Source: Pseudoselenomonas ruminis (GTDB lineage: Bacteria; Bacillota; Negativicutes; Selenomonadales; Selenomonadaceae). From it: a stretch of 64,000 nt of DNA. Positions 35,912 to 43,297 of this stretch are shown here, one piece after another (position 1 is the stretch's first letter; every line of letters starts with the position of its first letter). The DNA lies in NCBI RefSeq assembly GCF_008271295.1, contig NZ_VTOY01000003.1, forward strand, positions 1-64,000. Reading direction: 5' to 3'. The translations under genes and the position numbers were made by a program. The notes beneath the pieces were generated by a model. The model saw nothing but the letters and a program-made list of their open reading frames with translations. It had not been told where the DNA came from and did no database searches.

Positions 35912-36718
35912 ATGGCAATGGATCATTTGGACCAACTGGAGGCGGAGAGCATCTACATCCTCCGGGAGGCGTATAAGAAACTGGGCAAGCTCGGCATGCT
36001 CTGGTCAATCGGCAAGGACTCGACGGTGCTGCTGTGGCTGGCCAAGAAAGCCTTCTACGGCCATGTGCCGTTTCCGTTCATCCATGTGGATACGAAACAC
36101 AAGATTCCGGAGATGATTGCCTACCGCGACCGCGTCGCCAAGGAACTCGGCCTTGACCTCATCGTGCATACGAATTGGGATGCCATAAATGCGGGTATTG
36201 GCCCCGATAAGGGACGGCTTGCCTGCTGCAAGGCGCTCAAGACTGAGGGCCTGAGGCAGGTGGTCAAGCAGCACGGCTTTGACGGCCTTATCGTCGGCGT
36301 GCGCCGCGATGAGGAGGGCTCGCGTTCAAAGGAGCGCGTTTTCTCCGAGCGTACCCAGGATGATGGCTGGGACTACACCAACCAGCCGCCGGAGCTCTGG
36401 AATCAGTTCAAGACGGATTTCCCCAAGGGCAACCACATCCGCGTGCATCCGATTCTTGCTTGGAGTGAGCTGGATATCTGGGAATACATCCGCCGGGAGA
36501 ATATTCCCATCATCGACCTGTATTTTGCCAAGAACGGCAAGCGTTACCGCAGCCTGGGCTGTGCCTGCTGCACGGGACAGATTGAGTCGGAGGCTGATAC
36601 CCTTGACAAGATCATTGAAGAATTGAAACATACGAAGACTGGCGAGCGTGCCGGGCGCAAGCAGGACCAGGAAGATGCTTATGCGATGCAGAAACTGCGT
36701 AAAGAGGGGTATATGTAA
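35912..36718 (+). CDS. cysD: Sulfate adenylyltransferase small subunit CysD
   Basis: With CysN it makes adenylylsulfate from sulfate and ATP, driven by GTP hydrolysis. The 268-residue protein has the PP-loop SIGKDSTVLLWLA (near 31-43), HVDTKHKIPEM, GVRRDEEGSRSKER and the C-terminal CTGQIESEADTLDKIIEEL. These are standard CysD blocks. Its stop and the cysN start share one base (TAATG). Confidence 0.95.
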   Translation: MAMDHLDQLEAESIYILREAYKKLGKLGMLWSIGKDSTVLLWLAKKAFYGHVPFPFIHVDTKHKIPEMIAYRDRVAKELGLDLIVHTNWDAINAGIGPDKGRLACCKALKTEGLRQVVKQHGFDGLIVGVRRDEEGSRSKERVFSERTQDDGWDYTNQPPELWNQFKTDFPKGNHIRVHPILAWSELDIWEYIRRENIPIIDLYFAKNGKRYRSLGCACCTGQIESEADTLDKIIEELKHTKTGERAGRKQDQEDAYAMQKLRKEGYM

Positions 36719-38445
36719 TGGATGAGAAATTGAAACAAGAAGGTCTGCATATCGTGGTAGTCGGTCATGTGGATCATGGCAAATCGACGGTCATCGGCCG
36801 TCTGCTCTACGATACGGATTCCCTGCCCCAGGGCGCAGTGGACAAGGTCAAGCGCATCGCCAGGGAAACGGGCAAGCCCTTTGAGTATGCCTATCTCCTC
36901 GATGCCTTTGAGGAAGAGCAGAAACAGGGCATTACGATTGATACGACCCAGATCCAGTTTGCGACGAAAAAGCGCGAGTACGTCATCATCGACGCACCGG
37001 GTCATAAGGAGTTCCTCAAGAATATGATTTCGGGGGCAGCCAATGCCAATGCGGCTCTCTTGATTGTTGATGCCAAACAGGGGGTGCAGGAGCAGTCCAA
37101 GCGCCATGGCTATATGCTGTCCCTGCTGGGCATCGAGAAGGTCTATGTGGTTGTCAACAAGATGGATTTGGTGGACTACTCCGAGGATGTATTCCACAAG
37201 GTTGCTGACGATATGAAGGAGTTCCTGGAACCGCTGGGGGTAAAGCCCCTGCGCTATTTGCCGGTATCGGGGTATCAGGGCGACAACATCGCTACTAAGT
37301 CGGTCAATATGCCCTGGTATGATGGCCCGGTGCTGCTGGATTCTCTCGATTTGCTCGAGGCCAGCAAAGAAATTATCGACAAGGATCTGCGCCTGCCCAT
37401 ACAGGACGTGTTCAAGTTCGACGACCGCCGCATCATTGCCGGGCGCATCGAGGCCGGCAAGCTCGCCGTGGGCGATGAGATCGCCATCTATCCCTCGGGG
37501 CGCCGCACGGTCATCCAGTCCATTGCCTACTGGCATGAGCGGGACAAGAAGGAGCGCGCCTTGGCCGGGGAATCCACGGGCATCATCGTCCGGGATGAGT
37601 TCTTCAACCAGCGCGGTGAGATCATCACGACGCCTGCGGCCACGGCGCCGCATGTGTCGAACCGCCTGCGCGCCTCCATCTTTTGGATGGGACGCAATCC
37701 ACTGCGCAAGGGTAGCACCTACAAATTAAAGCTAGCTACGCAGGAGGTCGAGGCGGAGGTCGCCGATATCGTCAAGACTATCGATGCGGCCAATCTCGAC
37801 AGCCGTGAGGGTGCCAAGGAACTGCGCCTCAACGACGTCGCCGAAGTCATCCTGAGCCTCAAGGAGGCAATAGCCTTTGATGTGTTCCAGGAACATCAGG
37901 CAACGGGCCGGTTCGTGCTTGTCGATGGCTATGATGTCGCAGGCGGCGGCATCGTCGTCGCTGCTGAAAAGGCCGACGAGGGCGCAGGCTTTGCCTTTGT
38001 CAATGGCGATATCCGCGCCCGCGGTGATGTCTTCGATGAGTTCTACTACGACGTCGAAAGCTACAACGTCACGAAGGTGGCGGCCGCCGTCAAGCAGCCG
38101 TACCATGTGGGCGATGAGATTCCGCGCAAGGGCATCAGCTATGAATATCCGGCTGACTTTGATATCCTCATCCTGCGCGATCAGGTGGCGGTTACGGTAC
38201 GGCAGGGCAGGATTGAGGATATCCTGCCGCTCGCTGGCTACGAGTATTCGGGCCGGACGCTCGTCAATGGCCGCGGCTTTGGTATCAAGGTCTATAAGGC
38301 CAAGGAACTTCGCGAGATGCTCTCGGTCTATCGGGAACTTGCCTCGAGCCATGTCGAGCCGCGCGTGAAAGCCGCTTTCTTCAACCGCTATTTCTTCCTG
38401 AACCAATACCGCCGCTTGCAGTTCTACTTTGACTACGTTATCTGA
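36718..38445 (+). CDS. cysN: Sulfate adenylyltransferase GTPase subunit CysN with C-terminal extension
   Basis: The GTPase partner of CysD. The 575-residue protein has G1 GHVDHGKST at 17-25, switch regions with KQGITIDTTQI and DAPGH, and G4 NKMD. Two beta-barrel domains follow. CysN is usually about 475 residues. The extra C-terminal 100 residues are not APS kinase, because no second P-loop is present; they include AFFNRYFFLNQYRRLQF. The role of the extension is unknown. The gene ends the sulfate operon. Confidence 0.9.
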   Translation: MDEKLKQEGLHIVVVGHVDHGKSTVIGRLLYDTDSLPQGAVDKVKRIARETGKPFEYAYLLDAFEEEQKQGITIDTTQIQFATKKREYVIIDAPGHKEFLKNMISGAANANAALLIVDAKQGVQEQSKRHGYMLSLLGIEKVYVVVNKMDLVDYSEDVFHKVADDMKEFLEPLGVKPLRYLPVSGYQGDNIATKSVNMPWYDGPVLLDSLDLLEASKEIIDKDLRLPIQDVFKFDDRRIIAGRIEAGKLAVGDEIAIYPSGRRTVIQSIAYWHERDKKERALAGESTGIIVRDEFFNQRGEIITTPAATAPHVSNRLRASIFWMGRNPLRKGSTYKLKLATQEVEAEVADIVKTIDAANLDSREGAKELRLNDVAEVILSLKEAIAFDVFQEHQATGRFVLVDGYDVAGGGIVVAAEKADEGAGFAFVNGDIRARGDVFDEFYYDVESYNVTKVAAAVKQPYHVGDEIPRKGISYEYPADFDILILRDQVAVTVRQGRIEDILPLAGYEYSGRTLVNGRGFGIKVYKAKELREMLSVYRELASSHVEPRVKAAFFNRYFFLNQYRRLQFYFDYVI

Positions 38446-38450
38446 TGAAT

Positions 38451-38479
38451 TTGCTTTTTACCGTAAGCTGACGTATAAT
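38451..38479 (+). promoter_or_regulatory. Promoter of the thiamin operon
   Basis: TTGCTT and a perfect TATAAT are 17 bases apart, just before the TPP riboswitch. Confidence 0.75.
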
Positions 38480-38494
38480 AGTCAAAGACAATTG

Positions 38495-38655
38495 CACAGC
38501 AAGGGGAGCTTGCCGATGGCAACATCACAGCAGGCTGAGAGGGAGTTTGTGACTCCGACCCATAACCTGATTTGGATAATGCCAACGTAGGGACGAGCGG
38601 TGAATGATACGTGTAAACCGAAGGGAACTTGCCAATCAGGCAGGTTCCCTTTTTG
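38495..38655 (+). promoter_or_regulatory. TPP riboswitch with terminator
   Basis: The aptamer core shows GGCTGAGAGGG (38533-38543), ACCCATAACCTGATTTGGAT (38558-38577) and TGCCAACGTAGGGA (38580-38593), all invariant THI-element blocks. The expression platform is a terminator: AAGGGAACTTGCC (38621-38633) pairs with GGCAGGTTCCCTT, then five T. Bound thiamin diphosphate should stop transcription of the thiS-thiG-thiH-tenI genes. Confidence 0.95.
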
Positions 38656-38673
38656 CATGGTAGGAGGATGCAA

Positions 38674-38868
38674 ATGGTTAAGATAAATGGAGAGGCAAAA
38701 GAGGCTGCAGGCAGGAAGCTCTGTGATTACCTTAAAGAGGCGGGCTATGACAGCCGCGCGATTGCCGTCGAGTACAATGAGGCCATCCTGCCGAAAGCGG
38801 ATTACGAGACGACCATCCTGCAGGATGGCGACGTCGTGGAAATCGTCTGCTTTATGGGTGGCGGCTGA
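38674..38868 (+). CDS. thiS: Sulfur-carrier protein ThiS
   Basis: The 64-residue ubiquitin-fold protein carries sulfur as a C-terminal thiocarboxylate for thiazole synthesis. It ends in CFMGGG, with the required terminal Gly-Gly exposed. TAGGAGG lies seven bases before the chosen ATG; a longer in-frame reading would start inside the riboswitch terminator and was rejected. It is the first gene under the TPP riboswitch. Confidence 0.93.
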   Translation: MVKINGEAKEAAGRKLCDYLKEAGYDSRAIAVEYNEAILPKADYETTILQDGDVVEIVCFMGGG

Positions 38869-38911
38869 GCAGCGGCTCAGCCGGAAATCGCTTGGAGAGG
38901 AGTAATGACAG

Positions 38912-39688
38912 ATGGAAAAACAGGAAGATTGTTTGGTGATTGGCGGGCATGCGTTTCACTCCCGCTTTATCCTCGGCTCGGGCAAATATTCCCTGCAGCT
39001 TATCGAGGCTGCCGTGCAGGATGCCGGTGCTGAAATCGTGACGCTGGCCGTGCGCCGTGCCAATACGAAGGAGCAGGAAAATATCCTCGACTATATCCCA
39101 AACGGCGTGACGCTCTTGCCGAATACCTCGGGGGCGCGCAATGCCGACGAGGCCGTGCGCATTGCAAGGCTCGCGCGCGAGCTCGGCTGCGGGGATTTCG
39201 TCAAGATTGAGATTATGCGGGATTCGAAATACCTGCTGCCCGACAATGCTGAGACCATCAAGGCGACCGAACGGCTGGCCAACGAAGGTTTTGTGGTCAT
39301 GCCGTATATGTATCCGGATTTAAATGTCGCCCGGGACCTCGTGGAGGCCGGGGCGGCGGCCGTCATGCCGCTGGCCGCGCCAATCGGTTCGAACAAGGGC
39401 CTGGCGACGAAAGCGTTTATCCAGATTCTCATCGATGAGATTGACTTGCCGATTATCGTCGATGCCGGCATCGGCAAACCTTCGGAGGCCTGCGAAGCCA
39501 TGGAGATGGGGGCCGCAGCTATCATGGCCAATACGGCGCTCGCGACGGCGGGCAATCTGCCGCTGATGGCCGCAGCGTTCAAGGACGCCATCGCGGCCGG
39601 ACGCAAGGCCTATCTTGCCGGGCTTGGCCGCGTGCTGACACGCGGTGCTGCCGCCTCCGACCCGCTGACTGGCTTTTTGCATGACTGA
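38912..39688 (+). CDS. thiG: Thiazole synthase ThiG
   Basis: ThiG joins deoxyxylulose phosphate, dehydroglycine and ThiS thiocarboxylate into the thiamin thiazole. The 258-residue TIM-barrel protein has [12 protein letters not shown] near the N-terminus, VTLAVRR, the active-site Lys region in [10 protein letters not shown], and the phosphate-binding segments [11 protein letters not shown] and [10 protein letters not shown]. Length and motifs are normal. It works with ThiH, encoded 12 bases downstream. Confidence 0.95.
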   Translation: MEKQEDCLVIGGHAFHSRFILGSGKYSLQLIEAAVQDAGAEIVTLAVRRANTKEQENILDYIPNGVTLLPNTSGARNADEAVRIARLARELGCGDFVKIEIMRDSKYLLPDNAETIKATERLANEGFVVMPYMYPDLNVARDLVEAGAAAVMPLAAPIGSNKGLATKAFIQILIDEIDLPIIVDAGIGKPSEACEAMEMGAAAIMANTALATAGNLPLMAAAFKDAIAAGRKAYLAGLGRVLTRGAAASDPLTGFLHD

Positions 39689-39700
39689 GGGGGCGGAATC

Positions 39701-40951
39701 ATGGAGAATCAGTTTTTTGTCGATTCGGAAAAACTTAGCGAACGGGCGCTGGCCAAAAAGCATCAGCTCGAACAGGATCCCACCAGCCGCAAGGACCCCA
39801 TGGAATATTTCCCCGACATGGAGCAAATTCATTCGCCGGTAAGGGAGAAGGTCATCGCGGCGATGGAGGCCTACGATTACGATTCGTATACGGCCGTCGA
39901 TGTGCGGCGGGCACTGAATCACGAGACCTGCACCGTGGAGGACTTCAAGGCGCTGCTGTCGCCGGCGGCTCTGCCGTTTCTCGAGGAGATGGCCGCGCGG
40001 GCAAGGCTTGAGACGAGCCGTCATTTCGGCAATACGGTCTATCTGTTCACGCCGCTCTACATCGCCAACTACTGCGAGAATTACTGTGTCTATTGCGGCT
40101 TTAACTGCTACAACGACATCAAGCGCCTGCAGCTTGATGCCGGACAGATTGAGCACGAGATGAAAGTCATCGCCGCGTCGGGCATGGAGGAAATCCTGCT
40201 GCTGACTGGCGAGAGCAAGACGAAGTCAAACGTTTCGTATATCGGCGAGGCATGCAAGCTCGCGCGCAAGTATTTCAAGAACGTCGGCCTTGAAATCTAT
40301 CCGGTCAACACCGAGGACTATCGTTATCTTCACGAATGCGGGGCTGATTATGTCACGGTCTTCCAGGAGACGTATGACCTCAAGAAATATGAGACGCTGC
40401 ATCTTCTGGGACATAAGCGCGTCTGGCCTTACCGCTTTGAGGCACAGGAGCGCGCCTTGCGCGGCGGCATGCGCGGCGTTGGTTTTTCGGCACTCTTGGG
40501 CCTGTCGGATTTCCGCAGGGATGCGCTCGCGACGGCGCTCCATGTCTATTACTTGCAGCGCAAGTATCCGCAGGCCGAGTTTTCGCTTTCGTGTCCGCGC
40601 CTGCGGCCCATCATCAACAACGACAAGATCAATCCGCTCGATGTCGGCGAGCGGCAGCTCTGCCAGATTCTCTGCGCTTACCGCATCTTCCTGCCGTTTG
40701 CCGGCATAACGGTCTCGTCGCGCGAGAGTGCGGCCTTCCGCAATGGCATAGCCAAGATTTGCGCGACGAAGATTTCGGCCGGTGTCTCGACAGGCATAGG
40801 CGACCATGAAGAAAAATATACGGGCAAAGATGAGGAGCGCACGGGCGATGAGCAGTTTGAGATCTGCGACACGCGCAGCCTCGAGGCCATGTATGCCGAT
40901 ATGGCCGCCGAGGGCTTGCAGCCAGTGCTCAATGATTATCTCTATGTTTAA
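39701..40951 (+). CDS. thiH: 2-iminoacetate synthase ThiH (tyrosine lyase)
   Basis: ThiH is a radical-SAM enzyme that cleaves tyrosine to dehydroglycine for ThiG. The 416-residue protein has the radical-SAM cluster motif CENYCVYCGFNC (near 126-137), GMEEILLLTGESKTK and a C-terminal ThiH domain with GVSTGIGDHEEKY. Use of ThiH, not the oxygen-dependent glycine oxidase ThiO, fits anaerobic life. Its end overlaps the tenI start by eight bases. Confidence 0.95.
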   Translation: MENQFFVDSEKLSERALAKKHQLEQDPTSRKDPMEYFPDMEQIHSPVREKVIAAMEAYDYDSYTAVDVRRALNHETCTVEDFKALLSPAALPFLEEMAARARLETSRHFGNTVYLFTPLYIANYCENYCVYCGFNCYNDIKRLQLDAGQIEHEMKVIAASGMEEILLLTGESKTKSNVSYIGEACKLARKYFKNVGLEIYPVNTEDYRYLHECGADYVTVFQETYDLKKYETLHLLGHKRVWPYRFEAQERALRGGMRGVGFSALLGLSDFRRDALATALHVYYLQRKYPQAEFSLSCPRLRPIINNDKINPLDVGERQLCQILCAYRIFLPFAGITVSSRESAAFRNGIAKICATKISAGVSTGIGDHEEKYTGKDEERTGDEQFEICDTRSLEAMYADMAAEGLQPVLNDYLYV

Positions 40952-41588
40952 GCAAAAGATTGACAAGTCAACAATTGACAAGTCAGGATTTGACCGGTCA
41001 AATGTTGACTTGTCAAAAGTCATCGCCATTACGAATCGTAAATTATGCGCGGATGATTTTTATGCGCAGCTGGCGCGGATTGCCGCGCAGGGTCCACGGG
41101 CCATCGTCCTGCGGGAAAAGGATTTGGCGGCGCCCGAGTATGAACAGCTGGCCCGTGACGTCATGGGGATTGGCAGGCAGTACGGTGTGCCGGTAATCCT
41201 GCATGGACAGGCGGAGGTGGCTGCAAGGCTGCGGGCGGACGGCCTGCAGCTGCCACTTCCCAAGCTGCGGCAGCTTTCCGCCAAGGTGCGGTCAGGCTGG
41301 CAGGTCCTTGGCACTTCCTGCCATTCGCTGGCGGAGGTGGCGGAGGCTCAGCGCCTTGGCTGCTCTTATTTGGTGGCGGGGCACATTTACGAAACGGATT
41401 GCAAAAAGGGCCTGCCGGGGCGTGGTTTGGATTTCCTGCAGGCGGCCTGCCAGGCAGCAAAGATTCCGGTCTATGCCATCGGCGGCATCACGCCCGACAG
41501 GCTGGCGGAAGTAATGGCGGCCGGCGCAGCCGGTGCTTGTGTGATGAGCGGTTTGATGCAGGGTAAACATTGGCTTTACAAAAAATAA
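40944..41588 (+). CDS. tenI: Thiazole tautomerase TenI with an N-terminal repeat
   Basis: TenI converts the ThiG product to the aromatic thiazole phosphate. The 214-residue protein matches Bacillus TenI strongly in GHIYETDCKKGLPGRGLDFL and IGGITPDRL. It lacks the ThiE motif GxHLGQxD, so thiamin-phosphate synthase is unlikely. The odd part is residues 6-25: four pentapeptides of the form (I/F/V)D(K/R/L)S(x), encoded by four 15-bp repeats that are each a TTGACnnGTCAA palindrome. The family normally starts close to the following VIAITNRK. An in-frame ATG 12 bases earlier is also possible; neither start has a clear ribosome site, as expected for coupling to thiH. Confidence 0.88.
   Translation: MFKQKIDKSTIDKSGFDRSNVDLSKVIAITNRKLCADDFYAQLARIAAQGPRAIVLREKDLAAPEYEQLARDVMGIGRQYGVPVILHGQAEVAARLRADGLQLPLPKLRQLSAKVRSGWQVLGTSCHSLAEVAEAQRLGCSYLVAGHIYETDCKKGLPGRGLDFLQAACQAAKIPVYAIGGITPDRLAEVMAAGAAGACVMSGLMQGKHWLYKK
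40960..41016. repeat. Four 15-bp tandem palindromes inside tenI
   Basis: TTGACAAGTCAA, TTGACAAGTCAg, TTGACCGGTCAA and TTGACTTGTCAA begin at 40960, 40975, 40990 and 41005, an exact 15-bp period that keeps the frame. The third copy extends to TTTGACCGGTCAAA. Confidence 0.9.
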
Positions 41589-41595
41589 AAAATGG

Positions 41596-41624
41596 TTGAC
41601 ATTTCATGGGCGCTGTTGTAATAT
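41596..41624 (+). promoter_or_regulatory. Promoter of the HcyS-type sulfur cluster
   Basis: TTGACA and TAATAT are 17 bases apart. Confidence 0.75.
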
Positions 41625-41658
41625 ATCATTATCGATTTGTAAAACATATCTGTTTAAT

Positions 41659-41796
41659 ATGATTGAACGGTATCACCGTAGGTCATTCGATACACGAAAG
41701 CCTATGGGAAACGCTCAGGGCATTGAATTTACAGCTCGTGACATCTGCGGGCTGTTGTTATGGATTGCCTGGCGTTTCTCATAGGCTTTTTCTAGT
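41659..41796 (+). promoter_or_regulatory. Structured leader, copy 2 of the unrecognised sulfur-linked attenuator
   Basis: The conserved block (41659-41707) has a CGG-TATCA-CCG hairpin and TAGG-tca-TTCG/CGAA-ag-CCTA. The latter competes with a terminator made of AAGCCTATG-x-GAAACGC and GCGTTTCTCATAGGCTT plus T-run. About 40 of the 47-49 bases match copy 1 at 29973, while the terminator loops are unrelated, the pattern expected of a conserved RNA sensor or binding site. Confidence 0.68.
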
Positions 41797-41813
41797 TTTT
41801 GGAGGTAGAGAAA

Positions 41814-42023
41814 ATGAAACTGACGGTTAATGGCGAGGCTTTGGAAATCGAGAAATCTATCAATGTAAGAGAGCTGCTGGTGGTGGCAAAGGCCGACCAG
41901 CCGGAATATGTAACGGTGCAGTTAAATGGCGAGTTTGTCGACCATTCCGGGTTTGACAATACGTTTGTCGGCGATGGCGATACGGTGGAATTCCTGTACT
42001 TCATGGGAGGCGGTGCAAGATGA
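41814..42023 (+). CDS. hcyS: HcyS-like sulfur-carrier protein with masked C-terminus
   Basis: The 69-residue ubiquitin-fold protein resembles ThiS but ends FMGGGAR, so the Gly-Gly is followed by extra residues. Such a tail must be trimmed before the C-terminus can be adenylated, and a JAMM protease is encoded two genes downstream. In Wolinella, HcyS is made with an extra Ala that HcyD removes. Here Ala-Arg would have to go. GGAGG is eight bases before the chosen ATG. The next gene starts four bases before this one's end. The symbol is by analogy. Confidence 0.85.
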   Translation: MKLTVNGEALEIEKSINVRELLVVAKADQPEYVTVQLNGEFVDHSGFDNTFVGDGDTVEFLYFMGGGAR

Positions 42024-42841
42024 GTGTCAGCTTGACGAATGAACAGATTGAGCGCTATTCGCGCCATATCATCCTGCAGCAGGTCGGCGGCAAGGGGCAG
42101 GAAAAACTGCTCGGCGGCAAGGTGCTCGTCATCGGCACGGGCGGTCTTGGGGCTCCGGCGGCCATGTATCTTGCGGCAGCTGGCGTCGGCCAGATTGGCC
42201 TCGTCGATTTCGATGTGGTTGACCTTTCCAATCTGCAGCGCCAGATCATCCATCAGACGAAGGATGTCGGCAAGCCGAAAATCCAGTCGGGCAAGGAGAC
42301 CATCGCTGAGATGAATCCCGATGTGACGGTCCATACCTATAATGAGCTCGTCAATTCGGCCAATATCCGCGACATCATCCGCGATCAGGACTACGATTTC
42401 ATCATCGATGGCACGGATAATTTCCCGGCGAAGTTCCTGATTAACGATGCCTGTGTCATGGAAAAGAAGGCCTACTCCCATGCGGGCATCATCCGGTTCC
42501 AGGGACAGCTCATGACTTATGTGCCGGGACAGGGGCCGTGCTACCGCTGCGTATTTCCGACGATGCCGCCGAAGGATGCGGTGCCAACCTGCCGCCAGGC
42601 GGGCGTGCTCGGCGTCATGGGCGGCATCATCGGCACTTTGCAGGCGACCGAGGCACTCAAGTATATCTTAGGTATCGGCGATTTGCTCAATGGCTATCTG
42701 CTGACTTATGATGCGCTGACGATGACGTTCCGCAAGGTCAAGATTCCGCACAATCACGATTGCGCGGTCTGTGGTGATCATCCGACCATCACGGAGCTCG
42801 TCGACTATGAGCAGCCAGCCTGCGACCTGCGCAATCATTAA
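42020..42841 (+). CDS. hcyF: HcyF/ThiF/MoeB-type E1-like adenylyltransferase
   Basis: The enzyme should adenylate the C-terminus of the carrier protein with ATP. The 273-residue chain has the nucleotide motif GTGGLGAPAAMYLAAAGVG (near 39-57), DLSNLQRQ with its adenylation Arg, a conserved Cys in AVPTCRQAG, and two zinc CxxC pairs (CYRC and CAVC). Length is right for ThiF/MoeB and no rhodanese domain is fused. It overlaps the carrier gene by four bases. The thiamin operon upstream has no thiF, so this E1 may also load ThiS. Confidence 0.88.
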   Translation: MSVSLTNEQIERYSRHIILQQVGGKGQEKLLGGKVLVIGTGGLGAPAAMYLAAAGVGQIGLVDFDVVDLSNLQRQIIHQTKDVGKPKIQSGKETIAEMNPDVTVHTYNELVNSANIRDIIRDQDYDFIIDGTDNFPAKFLINDACVMEKKAYSHAGIIRFQGQLMTYVPGQGPCYRCVFPTMPPKDAVPTCRQAGVLGVMGGIIGTLQATEALKYILGIGDLLNGYLLTYDALTMTFRKVKIPHNHDCAVCGDHPTITELVDYEQPACDLRNH

Positions 42842-42853
42842 GGAGGGAGTGCG

Positions 42854-43267
42854 ATGGTGATTGACCTGAAATTAGCGGACTACCTGGAAATGGTGCGCCA
42901 TGCCCGCGCCACAGCTCCCATTGAGGACTGTGGCCTGCTCGGCGGCCGGATCGAAGACGGTGTCAAAAAGGTGGAGAAGGTCTTTTATCTGACGAATACC
43001 GACCAGAGCGAGGAGCATTTTTCCCTGGATCCCAAGGAGCAGTTTGCGGCGGTCAAGGAGCTGCGGGCGCAGGGCCTCGTGCTTTTGGGCAACTGGCACA
43101 GCCATCCGGCCAGCCCCTCCCGACCCAGTGAGGAGGACAAGCGGCTGGCCTTCGATACCCAGGCAAGCTATTTTATTCTATCCTTGAATGGCGGCGAGCC
43201 GGTGCTCAACAGTTTCCAGGTCAGCCGCGATAAAGTGGTGACGAAGGAAGATTTGCGGATTCGCTAA
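42854..43267 (+). CDS. hcyD: JAMM/MPN+ zinc metalloprotease, HcyD-like
   Basis: The 137-residue protein is a bacterial relative of the JAB1/Rpn11 deubiquitinase domain. All active-site residues are present: Glu24 in EDCGLLGG and the H-x-H-x7-S-x2-D motif at His82, His84, Ser92 and Asp95 (HSHPASPSRPSEED). Its likely jobs, by analogy with Wolinella HcyD, are to trim the carrier's C-terminal tail and to release homocysteine from the carrier. It lies 12 bases after the E1-like gene. Confidence 0.87.
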   Translation: MVIDLKLADYLEMVRHARATAPIEDCGLLGGRIEDGVKKVEKVFYLTNTDQSEEHFSLDPKEQFAAVKELRAQGLVLLGNWHSHPASPSRPSEEDKRLAFDTQASYFILSLNGGEPVLNSFQVSRDKVVTKEDLRIR

Positions 43268-43297
43268 TGCAATGTGTGATATTTAGGAGGAATTACG

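Noticed and set aside
40960-41016. Short CRISPR-like array
   Set aside because: The repeats are contiguous 15-bp units inside a coding frame with no spacers or cas genes.
40944-41588. ThiE (thiamin-phosphate synthase) as product
   Set aside because: The ThiE motif around GxHLGQxD is missing, while GHIYETDCKKGLPGRG is characteristic of TenI.
41596-41784. 62-codon frame inside the second structured leader
   Set aside because: It lies across the conserved hairpins and terminator, whose RNA structure explains the conservation better.
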